Assembly: GCF_040939125.1 (NCBI RefSeq) | Contig: NZ_CP162495.1 | Location: forward strand, 1,860,001 to 1,924,000 | Length of the DNA stretch: 64,000 nt | Direction of reading: 5' to 3' | Source: Clostridium sp. BJN0013 | GTDB taxonomy: Bacteria; Bacillota; Clostridia; Clostridiales; Clostridiaceae | Shown here: positions 35,451 to 44,732 of the stretch, piece after piece | Layout of the letters: each line of letters begins with the position of its first letter | How positions within the stretch are numbered: position 1 is the stretch's first letter | Notes under the pieces: model-generated | The model's database searches: none | Seen by the model: only the letters and a program-made list of their open reading frames with translations | What the model was told of the DNA's origin: nothing | Position numbers and translations under genes: made by a program

Positions 35451-36047
35451 ATGTTATTTAAAGATGAATTTAATAAGTTGAAGAGTACAGAAGAATTCGC
35501 ATGGCTAAATGAAATAAGCAGCAAAACTATCAATCAAGCTTTTGACGATTTACAAACAGCTTATAATAATTTCTTTGACAGAACAGCTAAATACCCTAAA
35601 TTTAAATCTAAGAAAAAGTCGAGAAAATCATTTTATGTTAGACACGATGCCGTTAAATTTAAAGATAGCAAGGTTAAAATGGAGAAAATAGGTAAAATTC
35701 AATACAAAACTAATTATGATATTCCCGATTTACCTAAGTACACTAACCCAAGATGTCATTTTGATGGCCGATACTGGTATTTATCTTTAGGATTTGAACA
35801 GGGCGAAAACCAAGCCGGGTTGAATAAAGATTTAAGTGTAGGAATAGATTTAGGCGTTCATGATTTAGCTATAGTAAATTGTCTGGACAATCCTATAAAA
35901 AACATTAATAAATCAGGTAAAGTTAAGAAATTAAAGAAAAAACTTAAAAGATTACAGAAACAAGTATCAAGGAAGTATGAAGCAAATAAACAAGGATTCC
36001 AATTTATCAAGACTAATAATATTGTTAAATTGGAAAAGAAGATATAA
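35451..36047 (+). pseudogene. tnpB: Truncated tnpB (IS605-family RNA-guided nuclease) of the IStron
   Basis: The 198-residue remnant has the middle of a TnpB protein: SSKTINQAFDDLQTAYNNFF, KFKSKKKSRKSFYVRHD, then SVGIDLGVHDLAIV carrying the first RuvC aspartate (D133), and the start of the KKLKKKLKRLQKQVSRK linker helix. About 50 N-terminal residues and everything after RuvC-I (RuvC-II glutamate, zinc ribbon, RuvC-III aspartate) are missing. It cannot be a nuclease, although a guide-RNA-binding fragment might persist. Confidence 0.8.
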
Positions 36048-36071
36048 ATTAGTAGAATAATCACATGAAAG

Positions 36072-36150
36072 ATACTACTAATGTGTAGGATGAGTTGTAT
36101 CCGAATTTAAGCTCTGGGAGTGTTATATCAAACGAAAGTAGTATATTCTT
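36072..36150 (+). ncRNA. Probable right end / omega-RNA remnant of the IStron
   Basis: ATACTAC (36072-36078) pairs with GTAGTAT (36138-36144) and encloses a small hairpin (GGAT...ATCC, near 36088-36102) and CTGGGAGTGTTATATCAA. The GGGAGTGTTAT...CAA string also occurs in the structured repeat at 47427-47575. In IS605 elements the right end is transcribed as the guide RNA scaffold of TnpB. Confidence 0.45.
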
Positions 36151-36894
36151 TTAGGATTACAAAATCGGACACTATGAATAGAGAATTAAACAAATTTATA
36201 TATATTTATACATTCGTATAGATTTTTATAGAATTTTGGCAACTGATTAGGATGAATGATAGAATTTTAGAAGTAAAACATATCTCTAAAAAACGAGGGA
36301 AGAAAAAAGTATTAGATGATATTAATTTTTTCATAAACAAAGGAGAAATCTGTGGTTTTGTAGGAAGAAATGGTGCAGGTAAGACCACATTAATTAAAAT
36401 TATAACAAGTATGTTATTTCCTGATGAAGGTGAAGTTATAATCTGCGGAAAAAATCTTAAAACTGAAAGAGAGGAAGCCTTAAGAAATATTGGAGCAGTG
36501 GTAGAAACACCAGTAATGTATGGATATATGACAGGAAGACAAAACTTAAATTATATATCAAGTATGCTTAAGGATGTAACAAAAGATGAAATAGAAGATG
36601 CTATAAAATTTTCAAATTTAGGAATTAAAATTGATGAAAAAGTGAAAAAATATTCATTAGGTATGAAACAAAGGCTGGGTCTTGCACAGGCCATAATGTC
36701 TGAACCGGAATTATTAGTATTAGATGAACCAACAAATGGATTAGATCCTATAGGAATTAGTGATCTTAAAAGCACCATTAAAAAATTATCAAATGATAAA
36801 AATACTACAGTATTTATATCTTCACATATTTTAAGTGAAATAGAGAATGTGTGTGATAAAGTTATTTTTATAGATAATGGCAAAATTGTTGACA

Positions 36895-36904
36895 TACTAA
36901 ATAT
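36895..36904. repeat. 10-bp target site duplication of the IS, left copy
   Basis: TACTAAATAT here is repeated exactly at 38675-38684 on the other side of the IS. The duplication may be 8 to 10 bases, because the outer bases could match by chance. Confidence 0.8.
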
Positions 36905-38674
36905 TAGGCAATTGCGAAACTCACTGATAAAAATGAATTGAGGAGTAGGGGGAATTTCAAAAAAGATAATTAGAAGATTAAAGGTGATTTTCCTGATTTG
37001 TAATGGCTAAATAGAAAAAAAGGGTGCAAGAAATAGAACCATGATTAATTCTAAAATTTAAAAATAGCTGATATTTATGCAATTAATGGTTTTAGACTTC
37101 TGATATATTCATGCTTGTGTATTTTATTGGCTATAACAACTGTTATTAGCTGGGTTATGCCTGAAAGAAGTAAGTCAGCATGAAGAGTTTTTTCATTTTG
37201 TGTTCTACGGTTTGCAATGCAATAGCTGTTTTTAAAATGTCCAATGCTTTTTTCAACAGTAGAACGAATTTTATAAGTATAATTCCAATCTTGGGAACCA
37301 CGAGTTGTTCCTGGGTATGCACGCAAATTTTTTTCTGGATAAATGTAGAACATTCTGCCACAAGATGATTTAGTACAAGGATCTTCACAAAGAGTTTTTC
37401 GTTTACTCTTTTTCGTTTCTTTATTATAAATCCATTTCATTTTAGGGCAAACGAATTTCATTGTTGGAATTTCTGAGCGTAAGTGTGATTTGCTGCCTTC
37501 TTGCTTCATGGGTAGTGAATGATCATGAGGGCAGCATGGAATACCATCTTCATTCAAAGGACAATCGGATTCTTCTGGTGCAAGCTTAGTTTTTAGTGGA
37601 ATATATGCTTTTTCAAACTTTAGTTCTTGAAAAAGATATTGATAAATTTCAATACTATCAAAAGCAGCGTCACCTAAAAAAGTTTTAGGATTTATCAAAG
37701 GATGTTTTTCAAAAAAATCCTTAAGGACAGGTATAAGTGCTTTAGAATCAGCAAGGGACTTATCTTCATCAGGAGAATTGGATTTTTTCTCAACAACGAT
37801 ATCTGGATGAGTTTTAAGGAAATCTTGGTTGTAAAATGAAATATCTCTCACAATACCAAGGCCGTTGGTTACAATGCCAAATTTAAAAGCGTAACAAAAA
37901 TGACCGTTAATGTACATCTGCTGGATGGCTGGATTAGCTGCAGCATGAGAAGGCATAGCCCTGTAAGCAGCTTTATAAGGGTCATAAGAATCATCCAGAC
38001 CATGTGTCTTCTTAAAAGCTTTAAGTTGTTTTATGATGCGGTTAGCATATTTAGGGTTGTTTTCAGTGACGAAAGCTTCAATACCAGAAGTATCAAAGAT
38101 AGTCATAGAAGCAAGGTTCTTATCAATTTGTTGACATATTGGCTCAGTAATATTAACAAGATTATGGAACATTGATTGTAAGTCCAAAATAAAATCTTGT
38201 CTAAAGCGTGTGAATTTAGAAGCATCAGGAACTTTGGTGAAACCGCAAAAATCCCTCAACTCTTTTGAATATTTAAGAAAAATAATCAAAAGGGAATCTG
38301 TAGGAATAGAAAAAATACGCTGCAAAATCAAAGCACGAAGCATGGCATAAAGTGTATATTTACGAGGTCTTCCAGTAGAAGCATAAAAATGATTTATAAA
38401 AGAAACTGGAACTAAATCATCCAGATCAATAGTATCTTCAAGTAAAGAAAGAAACTGGGGCTTGTTGTTTTCAAATTTTTCTTTGCAATCAGAAAAAACT
38501 TCTGCCAAAGAAAGCTGTTTATATGGTATCATAAGTATATAACTCCTTTCTGAGGTATATGGTGATTTTGTTTCTTGGCAATTCAATTTTACCATAAATC
38601 AGTGAGGAGTTATTCTATTTTACAACAAAAAATATACCGCATTTATGCGGGTTATAGCGTTTCGCAAACCCTAT
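36905..38674 (-). mobile_element. IS1182/IS5-like insertion sequence within the ABC ATPase gene
   Basis: The element is bounded by imperfect inverted repeats sharing AGG...TTGCGAAAC (left 36906-36920; complement of right end about 38659-38673). It is flanked by identical TACTAAATAT copies (36895-36904 and 38675-38684), so the insertion can be placed exactly. One transposase gene on the minus strand fills it, and all coding signals are intact. It is probably a recent insertion. Confidence 0.85.
37075..38532 (-). CDS. DDE transposase with DUF772-type N-terminus
   Basis: The 485-residue protein has an N-terminal DUF772-like domain (GRPRKYTLYAMLRALILQRIFSIPTDSLLIIFLKYSKELRDFCGF in outline). The DDE core carries TIFDTSGIEAF, a second acidic site TFLGDAAFDSIEIYQYL, and a late YKIRSTVEKSIGHFKNSYCIANRRTQ carrying the E. 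A cysteine-rich insert (CPKMKWIYNKE, CEDPCTKSSCGR) may bind zinc. I take the ATG at 38532, which has AAAGGAG ten bases before it, rather than the longer frame from 38595. It looks intact. Confidence 0.85.
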   Translation of the reverse strand: MIPYKQLSLAEVFSDCKEKFENNKPQFLSLLEDTIDLDDLVPVSFINHFYASTGRPRKYTLYAMLRALILQRIFSIPTDSLLIIFLKYSKELRDFCGFTKVPDASKFTRFRQDFILDLQSMFHNLVNITEPICQQIDKNLASMTIFDTSGIEAFVTENNPKYANRIIKQLKAFKKTHGLDDSYDPYKAAYRAMPSHAAANPAIQQMYINGHFCYAFKFGIVTNGLGIVRDISFYNQDFLKTHPDIVVEKKSNSPDEDKSLADSKALIPVLKDFFEKHPLINPKTFLGDAAFDSIEIYQYLFQELKFEKAYIPLKTKLAPEESDCPLNEDGIPCCPHDHSLPMKQEGSKSHLRSEIPTMKFVCPKMKWIYNKETKKSKRKTLCEDPCTKSSCGRMFYIYPEKNLRAYPGTTRGSQDWNYTYKIRSTVEKSIGHFKNSYCIANRRTQNEKTLHADLLLSGITQLITVVIANKIHKHEYIRSLKPLIA

Positions 38675-38684
38675 TACTAAATAT
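38675..38684. repeat. 10-bp target site duplication of the IS, right copy
   Basis: Exact copy of 36895-36904. The interrupted ABC ATPase frame resumes here. Confidence 0.8.
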
Positions 38685-38953
38685 GGATGAAAGGAATAAA
38701 AAAAGTATTGGGAAAACTATATTTATAAAAACAAACATGAATAAAGAGGCAGTAAAGATTATAGAGAATATAGAGAATATAGAAATAATTGATATAAAAG
38801 AAAAAAGTGTTGTAATTTATATAAAGGACAATTCACTTGATACTTTTAGAATATTAAAACAATTACATGACAATGGTATTGAAGTACAAGATTTTCACGA
38901 AAAAAAGGAAAGTTTAGAAGATATATTTATGAAAGTTGTTGGGAGAAAAAAAC

Positions 38954-40126
38954 ATGATTAATTTTATATATGAAGAATTAAAAAGAATAGTGATAAAGAA
39001 AAAATATATGTTAATTATGATTTTCCTAATAATAATCATTTTTGGCATATTAATGATTAGATTTATAGGAAGCAATGAAAAAAATATAACTAAATTGGAG
39101 AGTGCAATAGGATACTTTAAAAAAGCTGAAGTATCAACTTATGATAAAGATAAAAAAGAATATTATAAAAACCAAATAAATGTTGAACAACAAATCCTAA
39201 ATAATTTAAAAAATCAGAAAAAAGAAAATTATGACGAAACTAAAGTTGATAATACAATAAATTTGTTAAATAAACAATTAAAATCTCAAAATGATGATAA
39301 TATAAATCAACAAATATTAAAATTACAATATTATAAGGAGCATGATATAAATAAAAAAAACTTAATGGCAGAAGGTATGCAAAATGCCATCCAAATATTA
39401 GGCATATTGTTTCCCATACTTTTAGGATTTATATTAACTGCAGTAGCATCCGATATAATCTCTGGAGAATATTCACCAAATACAATAAAATTATTAATTA
39501 CAAGACCAATTTCACGTGGGAAAATTATAATAGGGAAAATATGTTCGTTATCAATCGTAAGCAGTGTCATTGTTGCTATTAGTTTTATAATTATTTCTGT
39601 TGAATGTGGTATTGTATATGGCTTTAGTGATTATAAGCTTCCAATTATGGTAGGTAAAAGATATGTACAAGATAAATCTATAGTAATAACAGAAATAACA
39701 TCTCAAATGAAATATATAAAAGGAAGTGGTGAGTTGATTTCGAATGTAAGTGCTATAATAATAATGGCACTTATGCTAATAATAGTATCAATAGCATTAA
39801 TATCGTTTTTAGTATTTATCTCTATTGTTTGCAAAAATTCTTTAAGTTCAGCACTGTTAAGCATAGGCATATCAATAATTTTAGAGAGTTTAATGTTTTA
39901 TGAATGTGGTTTTGATCAAGTTAAACATAGAATATTTATAGGAGCATTACTTCAATTTTTTCCATATACTTTTTTAAATGTTGGAGATACAATCACGGGA
40001 GACTTAGCATTAAAAACTAATATACCATACATGAATGTAAACTATTCCATAACTATATGTGTAATATGGATTATAATTATGATTATCTCAAGTGTATTTA
40101 TTTTTAAAAATAAAAATATTGATTGA
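38954..40126 (+). CDS. ABC-2 family permease partner of the split ATPase
   Basis: The protein has about 390 residues: an N-terminal helix (YMLIMIFLIIIIFGILMIRFI), an external coiled-coil stretch of about 100 residues (NQINVEQQILNNLKNQKKE), then five or six helices including FGFILTAVASDIISGEYSPNTIKLLITRPISRGKII in outline (ABC2_membrane_2/BcrB type). The ATG at 38954 overlaps the last codons of the ATPase gene (ATGATTAA). Its own reading frame is intact, but its ATPase partner is broken by the IS. Confidence 0.8.
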   Translation: MINFIYEELKRIVIKKKYMLIMIFLIIIIFGILMIRFIGSNEKNITKLESAIGYFKKAEVSTYDKDKKEYYKNQINVEQQILNNLKNQKKENYDETKVDNTINLLNKQLKSQNDDNINQQILKLQYYKEHDINKKNLMAEGMQNAIQILGILFPILLGFILTAVASDIISGEYSPNTIKLLITRPISRGKIIIGKICSLSIVSSVIVAISFIIISVECGIVYGFSDYKLPIMVGKRYVQDKSIVITEITSQMKYIKGSGELISNVSAIIIMALMLIIVSIALISFLVFISIVCKNSLSSALLSIGISIILESLMFYECGFDQVKHRIFIGALLQFFPYTFLNVGDTITGDLALKTNIPYMNVNYSITICVIWIIIMIISSVFIFKNKNID

Positions 40127-40276
40127 TACTATAAAAAATATATTCTCCTTTTTTTATTAAAAATGGACACAATTCTGATTTTTATGAAAGGCTGTGATTA
40201 TTTAAAAGATTGACATGTACTCGAATTGATGAACACATATGAGTTAGATATAATAATCATATGGAGGAGATAAGAA

Positions 40277-40465
40277 ATGTCAGGCAATAGTAACAGGTAT
40301 AATGCAGAATTTAGGGAAGATGCTGTTATTACCCAGGAGGAATTCTTTAAAGATGTATCTGCTACAGGCAATATAAATACAATTGAGAAAAATAGTAAAC
40401 AGTATAAAGTAGGCACTACCGTTAATCCAGAAAAATTAATAGATAAACTTGAAAAAGAAAAATAA
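40277..40465 (+). CDS. Small protein of unknown function
   Basis: A 62-residue charged protein behind a strong GGAGGAGAT. The first 17 residues (MSGNSNRYNAEFREDAV) resemble the start of IS3-type OrfA transposases, whereas the rest (TQEEFFKDVSATGNINTIEKNSKQYK in outline) does not. It could be a chimera with an old IS end or a genuine small gene. It precedes the two-component system by 45 bases and may share its transcript. Confidence 0.4.
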   Translation: MSGNSNRYNAEFREDAVITQEEFFKDVSATGNINTIEKNSKQYKVGTTVNPEKLIDKLEKEK

Positions 40466-40509
40466 GTGATATAATTGTTTCAGAATTTTAACCAATAAGG
40501 GTGAGTTAA

Positions 40510-41199
40510 GTGGAAGAAAAAATATTAATTGTAGATGATGATGCAGATATAAGAGAAATGCTTGTAAATTATTTTACTAAAGAAGGTTATATTGTACAAG
40601 CTGCATGTAATGGAGAAGATGGGATTCAGATTGTAAAATCAAAGTCAATCTCTTTAATACTTCTGGATGTGATGATGCCTAAAATGGATGGCTACACAAT
40701 GCTCATTAAACTCAGGAAATTTTCAAACATACCTGTTATATTGCTTACTGCAAAAGGACAGCAGGTAGACAAAATAAAAGGATTTATAGATGGGTGTGAT
40801 GATTATATAGTAAAGCCCTTTGATTTTACTGAACTTTCATTAAGAGTTATGGCTATACTTAGGAGAACTAAGATTAGTAGTGCAGTACAAAATCATATTC
40901 TCAAGGTTAAAAATATTGAAATCAATACTTTAGAACATACAGTAAAAAAAGATAGTGTGGAAATAGTATTAACTCCAAAGGAATATGAAATTTTATACAC
41001 GTTGGCATACAATCGAGGTAGAGTGTACTCAACCAAAATGCTTTATGAAATGCTGTGGAAAGATAACTTTATGCAAAATGACAATACTGTGACAATGCAT
41101 ATTAAAAATTTGAGGGAGAAGCTTGGTGACAGTGTTAAACAGGGTAAATATATAAAAACTATCTGGGGAGTAGGGTATAAAATTGAAAAGAATATTTAA
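40510..41199 (+). CDS. OmpR/PhoB-family response regulator
   Basis: The 229-residue protein has a receiver domain with the acidic pair VDDDADIRE, the phosphoacceptor in LILLDVMMPKMDGY, LLTAKG and the lysine in IVKPFDF. It is followed by a winged-helix output domain (LTPKEYEILYTLAYNRGRVYSTKMLYEMLW and GVGYKIEKN). The GTG start follows AAGGGTGAG. Its 3' end overlaps the kinase gene by 17 bases. With the ABC genes next door it may be a cell-envelope stress or peptide-antibiotic sensing pair. Confidence 0.9.
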   Translation: MEEKILIVDDDADIREMLVNYFTKEGYIVQAACNGEDGIQIVKSKSISLILLDVMMPKMDGYTMLIKLRKFSNIPVILLTAKGQQVDKIKGFIDGCDDYIVKPFDFTELSLRVMAILRRTKISSAVQNHILKVKNIEINTLEHTVKKDSVEIVLTPKEYEILYTLAYNRGRVYSTKMLYEMLWKDNFMQNDNTVTMHIKNLREKLGDSVKQGKYIKTIWGVGYKIEKNI

Positions 41200-42544
41200 G
41201 CTTAGGAGTGAATTAGTTTTTTGTGCAATTATTTCGTTAATTATATCAGTTATACTTGTAGTTTTTTTGAAGGAATTTGTTTTAGGCTCTTTTCTAAATG
41301 ATTCTAAAGATACTACAAAATATGTACATGAAGATATGATTGCTAAAGTTGAACAGGACTTAAAAAATATGAATATCAATGATTCTAATAAATTGCAAAA
41401 ATATATGGATGAAAAATTCAGCATGTTATACTTTATTTTTATAGTACATAAAGATGGAAAAATAATAGCTTCAAATAACAAGGAAATAGAAAGTATAGAT
41501 GCTAATAAAATTGTAGATGGTAAAAAAACATTTAAATTTTTGAATGCACATAGGGACAACTTAGTTAAAATAACTAGATGTGATTATTTAAAAGACGGAT
41601 GTTATTTATACTATATATATATTGGTTATGGGAAATTAGAAAATGGAAATATTGTAGGTATAATGATATTTATAATTTTTGTAATTATTTTTTTCTTACT
41701 TATATGGAGACGTATATCCTATGTATCTAAAATAAAATCAACAGTTAGAAATATTACAGAAGGTAATTTATCTAATCGTGTTCCATTGAAGTACAAAAAT
41801 GAACTACGTGAGCTTGCTGAAGACATAAATTACATGGCTTTAAAGATTGAAAAAGAAGAAAAAAATAGAAATGAATTCTTGACTAATATAGCCCATGATC
41901 TAAGAACACCATTGACTACTATTCTTGGATACATAAATATGATTAGGAATGATAAATATGAGTCAAGAGATGAACTTAACAATTATATAGACATAATGGA
42001 TAAAAAAGGGCTTTATTTAAAAAGGATGCTTGACGATTTTTTTGAATACTCAAAACTCTCATCTAATGATATTGTCCTTGAAAAACAAAAACTTGAAGTA
42101 AATGAATTGGCACGTCAGATATCAGAAGAAGAGGAAGACGAATTCATGCAAAAAGGACTGAAACTTTCACTTAAGTTGCCACAAGAATCTGTTTATATTG
42201 AAGCAGATCCTAATTTATTCTTAAGAGCAGTGAATAATCTCTTAAGTAATGCATTTAAATACTCCAAACAGAATACAATTGTTGAGTTTAGTGTTAATAA
42301 AGAAATTTTTAATAACGCATTTTATGCAGTACTTTGTGTGTCAAATATACCCTATGACTTAATTCCCAATAGTGATCTAGAAAATTTTTTTGAGAGATTA
42401 TATAAAAAGGACTCATCAAGGCAAAAAGAAGGTAGTGGTTTAGGATTATCAATTGTTAAAAATATAATAAAGCTTCATGGAGGATTTGTAGAAGTCTATA
42501 GGAAAGGCAGTAGATTAGTATTCAAAATATATCATCCATGTTAG
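41183..42544 (+). CDS. Sensor histidine kinase
   Basis: The 453-residue protein has an N-terminal helix (about 10-30), an external sensor region, and a second helix (GIMIFIIFVIIFFLLIWRRI). A HAMP linker, a HisKA domain with FLTNIAHDLRTPLTTILGYI (phosphorylated His), and a HATPase domain with NLLSNAFKYSKQ and GSGLGLSIVKNIIKLHGG complete it. The start is a TTG inside the response regulator gene, so the two are translationally coupled. It partners the preceding regulator. Confidence 0.9.
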   Translation: MKRIFKLRSELVFCAIISLIISVILVVFLKEFVLGSFLNDSKDTTKYVHEDMIAKVEQDLKNMNINDSNKLQKYMDEKFSMLYFIFIVHKDGKIIASNNKEIESIDANKIVDGKKTFKFLNAHRDNLVKITRCDYLKDGCYLYYIYIGYGKLENGNIVGIMIFIIFVIIFFLLIWRRISYVSKIKSTVRNITEGNLSNRVPLKYKNELRELAEDINYMALKIEKEEKNRNEFLTNIAHDLRTPLTTILGYINMIRNDKYESRDELNNYIDIMDKKGLYLKRMLDDFFEYSKLSSNDIVLEKQKLEVNELARQISEEEEDEFMQKGLKLSLKLPQESVYIEADPNLFLRAVNNLLSNAFKYSKQNTIVEFSVNKEIFNNAFYAVLCVSNIPYDLIPNSDLENFFERLYKKDSSRQKEGSGLGLSIVKNIIKLHGGFVEVYRKGSRLVFKIYHPC

Positions 42545-42648
42545 AAAAGAGCAAGAAAGTTTATATTTTAAGGTAGATTCTAAAACAATTTATGAAATTC
42601 TAGTATAGATAAATCGGAAAAACCCATGCTAAAACATATTTTAATTCA

Positions 42649-42735
42649 TTACTTATTATTTTCAGCATAATATTTTAGAGCTTCTCCGATAAATTTAGAC
42701 GTACCCTTCCCATATCTCTTATCTGCAGTATTCAT
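42649..42735 (-). pseudogene. Very short ORF like the C-terminus of a TipAS-type MerR regulator
   Basis: A 28-residue frame, MNTADKRYGKGTSKFIGEALKYYAENNK (positions 42649-42735), begins at an ATG with GAGGAG before it. It resembles the end of the TipAS ligand-binding domain (Y-G-x-G-x-x-x-F). Nothing upstream matches the rest of such a protein, so it is probably a remnant. Confidence 0.3.
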
Positions 42736-42766
42736 TTACTCCTCACTATCTATTTATTAATAAAAA

Positions 42767-43984
42767 CTATTTAATTTTTATTTTTGTTGGATTTATATTT
42801 ACATAAGATTCACCATTTGAATAATTAAGTTGATTTATCACCAGATATAATTTATTTATTTTGTTAAAGTAAGGGCTTTCAAATGATAAATTTACACAAT
42901 TTTCCGAATCCATACTTACCAAAGCATTTCCTGAAATACTATATTTATTTCCTTTCTCATCTGTCAAATAAGGCAATTTGCTATTATCCCCTCCAATTAT
43001 TCTTCCAATTGAGTTACATTGAGATTTATTGATACTATTTTTACCTAATTGTATCCTAATTTCAGTATGGGTAGGGTAGATTTTTACACTTTTTAAAGTG
43101 AAATCAGTATTATTAATTGAAAATGGAATATTATTATATTCTTCTGGTTTTTGTGATTTTAGGTTTTTGTCAAGTTTTATTTCAAAATTCCAATTGCCAG
43201 ATATATTTTTTGGCTCTCTATTGAATTTTGAAGTAAAATTACTGTAAGCTTCTTTAGAGTAAGACATATTATATGCTTCAGTAATACCTGAAACCATTAA
43301 ATTTATTTCATCAGGTATTTTCATATCCTTTATACTTATTAACTCTATTGAACCAAAAGTTTTCTTATTTTGGGAATAATTTTTAATAGAATTACCTAAT
43401 GATGAAATTATGCATTTATAATTTGTATTGCTTAACGATAAGCTATCTTCATTTTTATTATTCAGCTTAGGCGGAAGTATTTGTGACCTAAAATCATTAC
43501 TACTCAAGAGAGTTTTTCCATTGTTATCATTTATAGAAAATTTTTCTAACAAAAGATTTTTGATATCCTCATCAGCCATTGTTCCATTTAACGTATATAA
43601 TATAAATATATCTTTATCATCTGTAATTACATTATCAATAGTAATACTTATATTTTTATCTTTTTGAATTTTACTTATATCTTGAGATAAATTTTGATTT
43701 ACAGCACTATTTATATTTTTATCATAATGAAATTGTACGGCATTGGCTATAGATGATATTACAGGCACATCATTTAATGACTCTGCAAAAGCAGGCACAA
43801 AATTAACACTACTAATAAAAATAATAATCAATGAAGCTATCGCAGCATTAATCTTAATCAGTCTTAGTTTTATAGTTCTTATTTTTTTATCCCTCTTCGC
43901 TTTTGAAATAGATTTTTTAATTACGTCATCAAGCCTGTTTGATATAGTAATTTTTTCAAATCCATTTTTAGGATCATACTTCAT
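42767..43984 (-). CDS. DUF4179-family transmembrane anti-sigma factor
   Basis: The 405-residue protein has a cytoplasmic N-terminus of about 45 residues, one membrane helix (KINAAIASLIIIFISSVNFVPAFA) and a long external beta-rich region beginning ESLNDVPVISSIANAVQF, the DUF4179 start, with a further domain of DUF5643 character. Such proteins hold the sigma factor encoded next to them at the membrane. Its ATG touches the stop codon of the sigma gene (TAAATG), so the two are coupled. Confidence 0.8.
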   Translation of the reverse strand: MKYDPKNGFEKITISNRLDDVIKKSISKAKRDKKIRTIKLRLIKINAAIASLIIIFISSVNFVPAFAESLNDVPVISSIANAVQFHYDKNINSAVNQNLSQDISKIQKDKNISITIDNVITDDKDIFILYTLNGTMADEDIKNLLLEKFSINDNNGKTLLSSNDFRSQILPPKLNNKNEDSLSLSNTNYKCIISSLGNSIKNYSQNKKTFGSIELISIKDMKIPDEINLMVSGITEAYNMSYSKEAYSNFTSKFNREPKNISGNWNFEIKLDKNLKSQKPEEYNNIPFSINNTDFTLKSVKIYPTHTEIRIQLGKNSINKSQCNSIGRIIGGDNSKLPYLTDEKGNKYSISGNALVSMDSENCVNLSFESPYFNKINKLYLVINQLNYSNGESYVNINPTKIKIK

Positions 43985-44527
43985 TTAAATATACCCCTTT
44001 TCTAATTCAACTTTTAATTTTTTTAATGCTCTTCGTAAATAAACTTTTACCGTACCTTCCGGATATTCCAAAAGTTTAGAAATTTGAGGAATAGTCATAT
44101 CCTGAAAATATTTTAAAATAATTAAGTTTTTATATTTTATACTCAAATTATCCATAGCATTATATAAGTCAATATTTTTAGATATGTTAAATTCCATTTC
44201 TGAAATATTGCTATCTTTATCTAATAAATTATAATCATCTACATAAACAATATTTTTATTACTTTTCAATTTATTTATAGATAAATTTATGAGTATTTTT
44301 ATAATCCAACTGCTAAAATACTGTGATTCTCTTAATTTATTTATATTCATATAAGCTTTATATACAGTATCACTCACAATATCCAAAGCATCCTGTTCAT
44401 TTTTAACGTATATAAACGCCATTTTATAAAGATTTTCTTTATAAGAATTTATTAACTCAACAAATGATGTATCATCCCCTTTTTTAGCATTATTCACAAG
44501 AATTTGAATTTTATCTGTTTCTTTCAC
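43985..44527 (-). CDS. ECF-type RNA polymerase sigma factor
   Basis: The 180-residue protein has sigma region 2 (YKENLYKMAFIYVKNEQDALDIVSDTVYKAYMNINKL in outline) and region 4 (LSIKYKNLIILKYFQDMTIPQISKLLEYPEGTVKVYLRRALKKLK). It is the sigma-I-like/SigV-type ECF group often paired with DUF4179 anti-sigma proteins in clostridia. It probably directs a small envelope-stress regulon and its own operon. It starts behind GAGGAGTGAG. Confidence 0.85.
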   Translation of the reverse strand: MKETDKIQILVNNAKKGDDTSFVELINSYKENLYKMAFIYVKNEQDALDIVSDTVYKAYMNINKLRESQYFSSWIIKILINLSINKLKSNKNIVYVDDYNLLDKDSNISEMEFNISKNIDLYNAMDNLSIKYKNLIILKYFQDMTIPQISKLLEYPEGTVKVYLRRALKKLKVELEKGYI

Positions 44528-44717
44528 TACCTCACTCCTCTATAAAAACATCTGAGAATAATTTATCATACACTAATTAGACAATTTTAATATATAAAAA
44601 GTTACACTTAATACCAATTATTGAGTTAAAAAAGTTAATAAAATTTCTAAATAAAAAAATAAATTATCATAATTTACGATAATTTATTTTAAAATTGGGT
44701 TTATTTTTTTAAAAATG

Positions 44718-44726
44718 TGCTATAAT
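44718..44726 (+). promoter_or_regulatory. Extended -10 promoter of the candidate antitoxin RNA
   Basis: TGCTATAAT at 44718-44726 is a consensus extended -10 box, with no good -35. Transcription would start near 44733. An AT-rich inverted repeat (AAATTATC/GATAATTT, about 44661-44686) lies just upstream. Confidence 0.55.
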
Positions 44727-44732
44727 ATAGTT

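Larger units (their letters stand above)
34920..36150 (+). mobile_element. IStron: group I intron joined to an IS605-type tnpB remnant
   Basis: A group I intron core (about 35040-35400) is followed by a degraded tnpB and then a structured right end containing GGGAGTGTTAT at 36116-36126. That order defines IStrons of the CdISt1 type, in which the intron can splice the inserted element out of the host RNA. There is no tnpA. The boundaries are estimates: left near 34920 (AAGAGGTGCAACTAAACAG begins the conserved sequence), right just after the ATACTAC/GTAGTAT stem at 36072-36144. It sits in an intergenic region, so splicing is not needed to preserve a gene here. Confidence 0.75.
36252..38961 (+). 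pseudogene. BcrA-like ABC transporter ATPase gene split by an IS element
   Basis: The 5' part (36252-36904) encodes Walker A FVGRNGAGKTTLIKII, signature YSLGMKQRLGLAQAI, Walker B LLVLDEPTNGLDPIGI and the H-loop ISSHILSEIENV. The 3' part (38675-38961) encodes the remaining C-terminus ending DFHEKKESLEDIFMKVVGRKKHD, as in BcrA/lantibiotic-immunity ATPases. Removing 36905-38684 (the IS plus one target copy, 1780 bases) restores one uninterrupted frame through DILNMDERNKK. In its present state the ATPase stops 12 codons into the IS and has lost its C-terminal domain, though all nucleotide-binding motifs remain. Confidence 0.85.
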
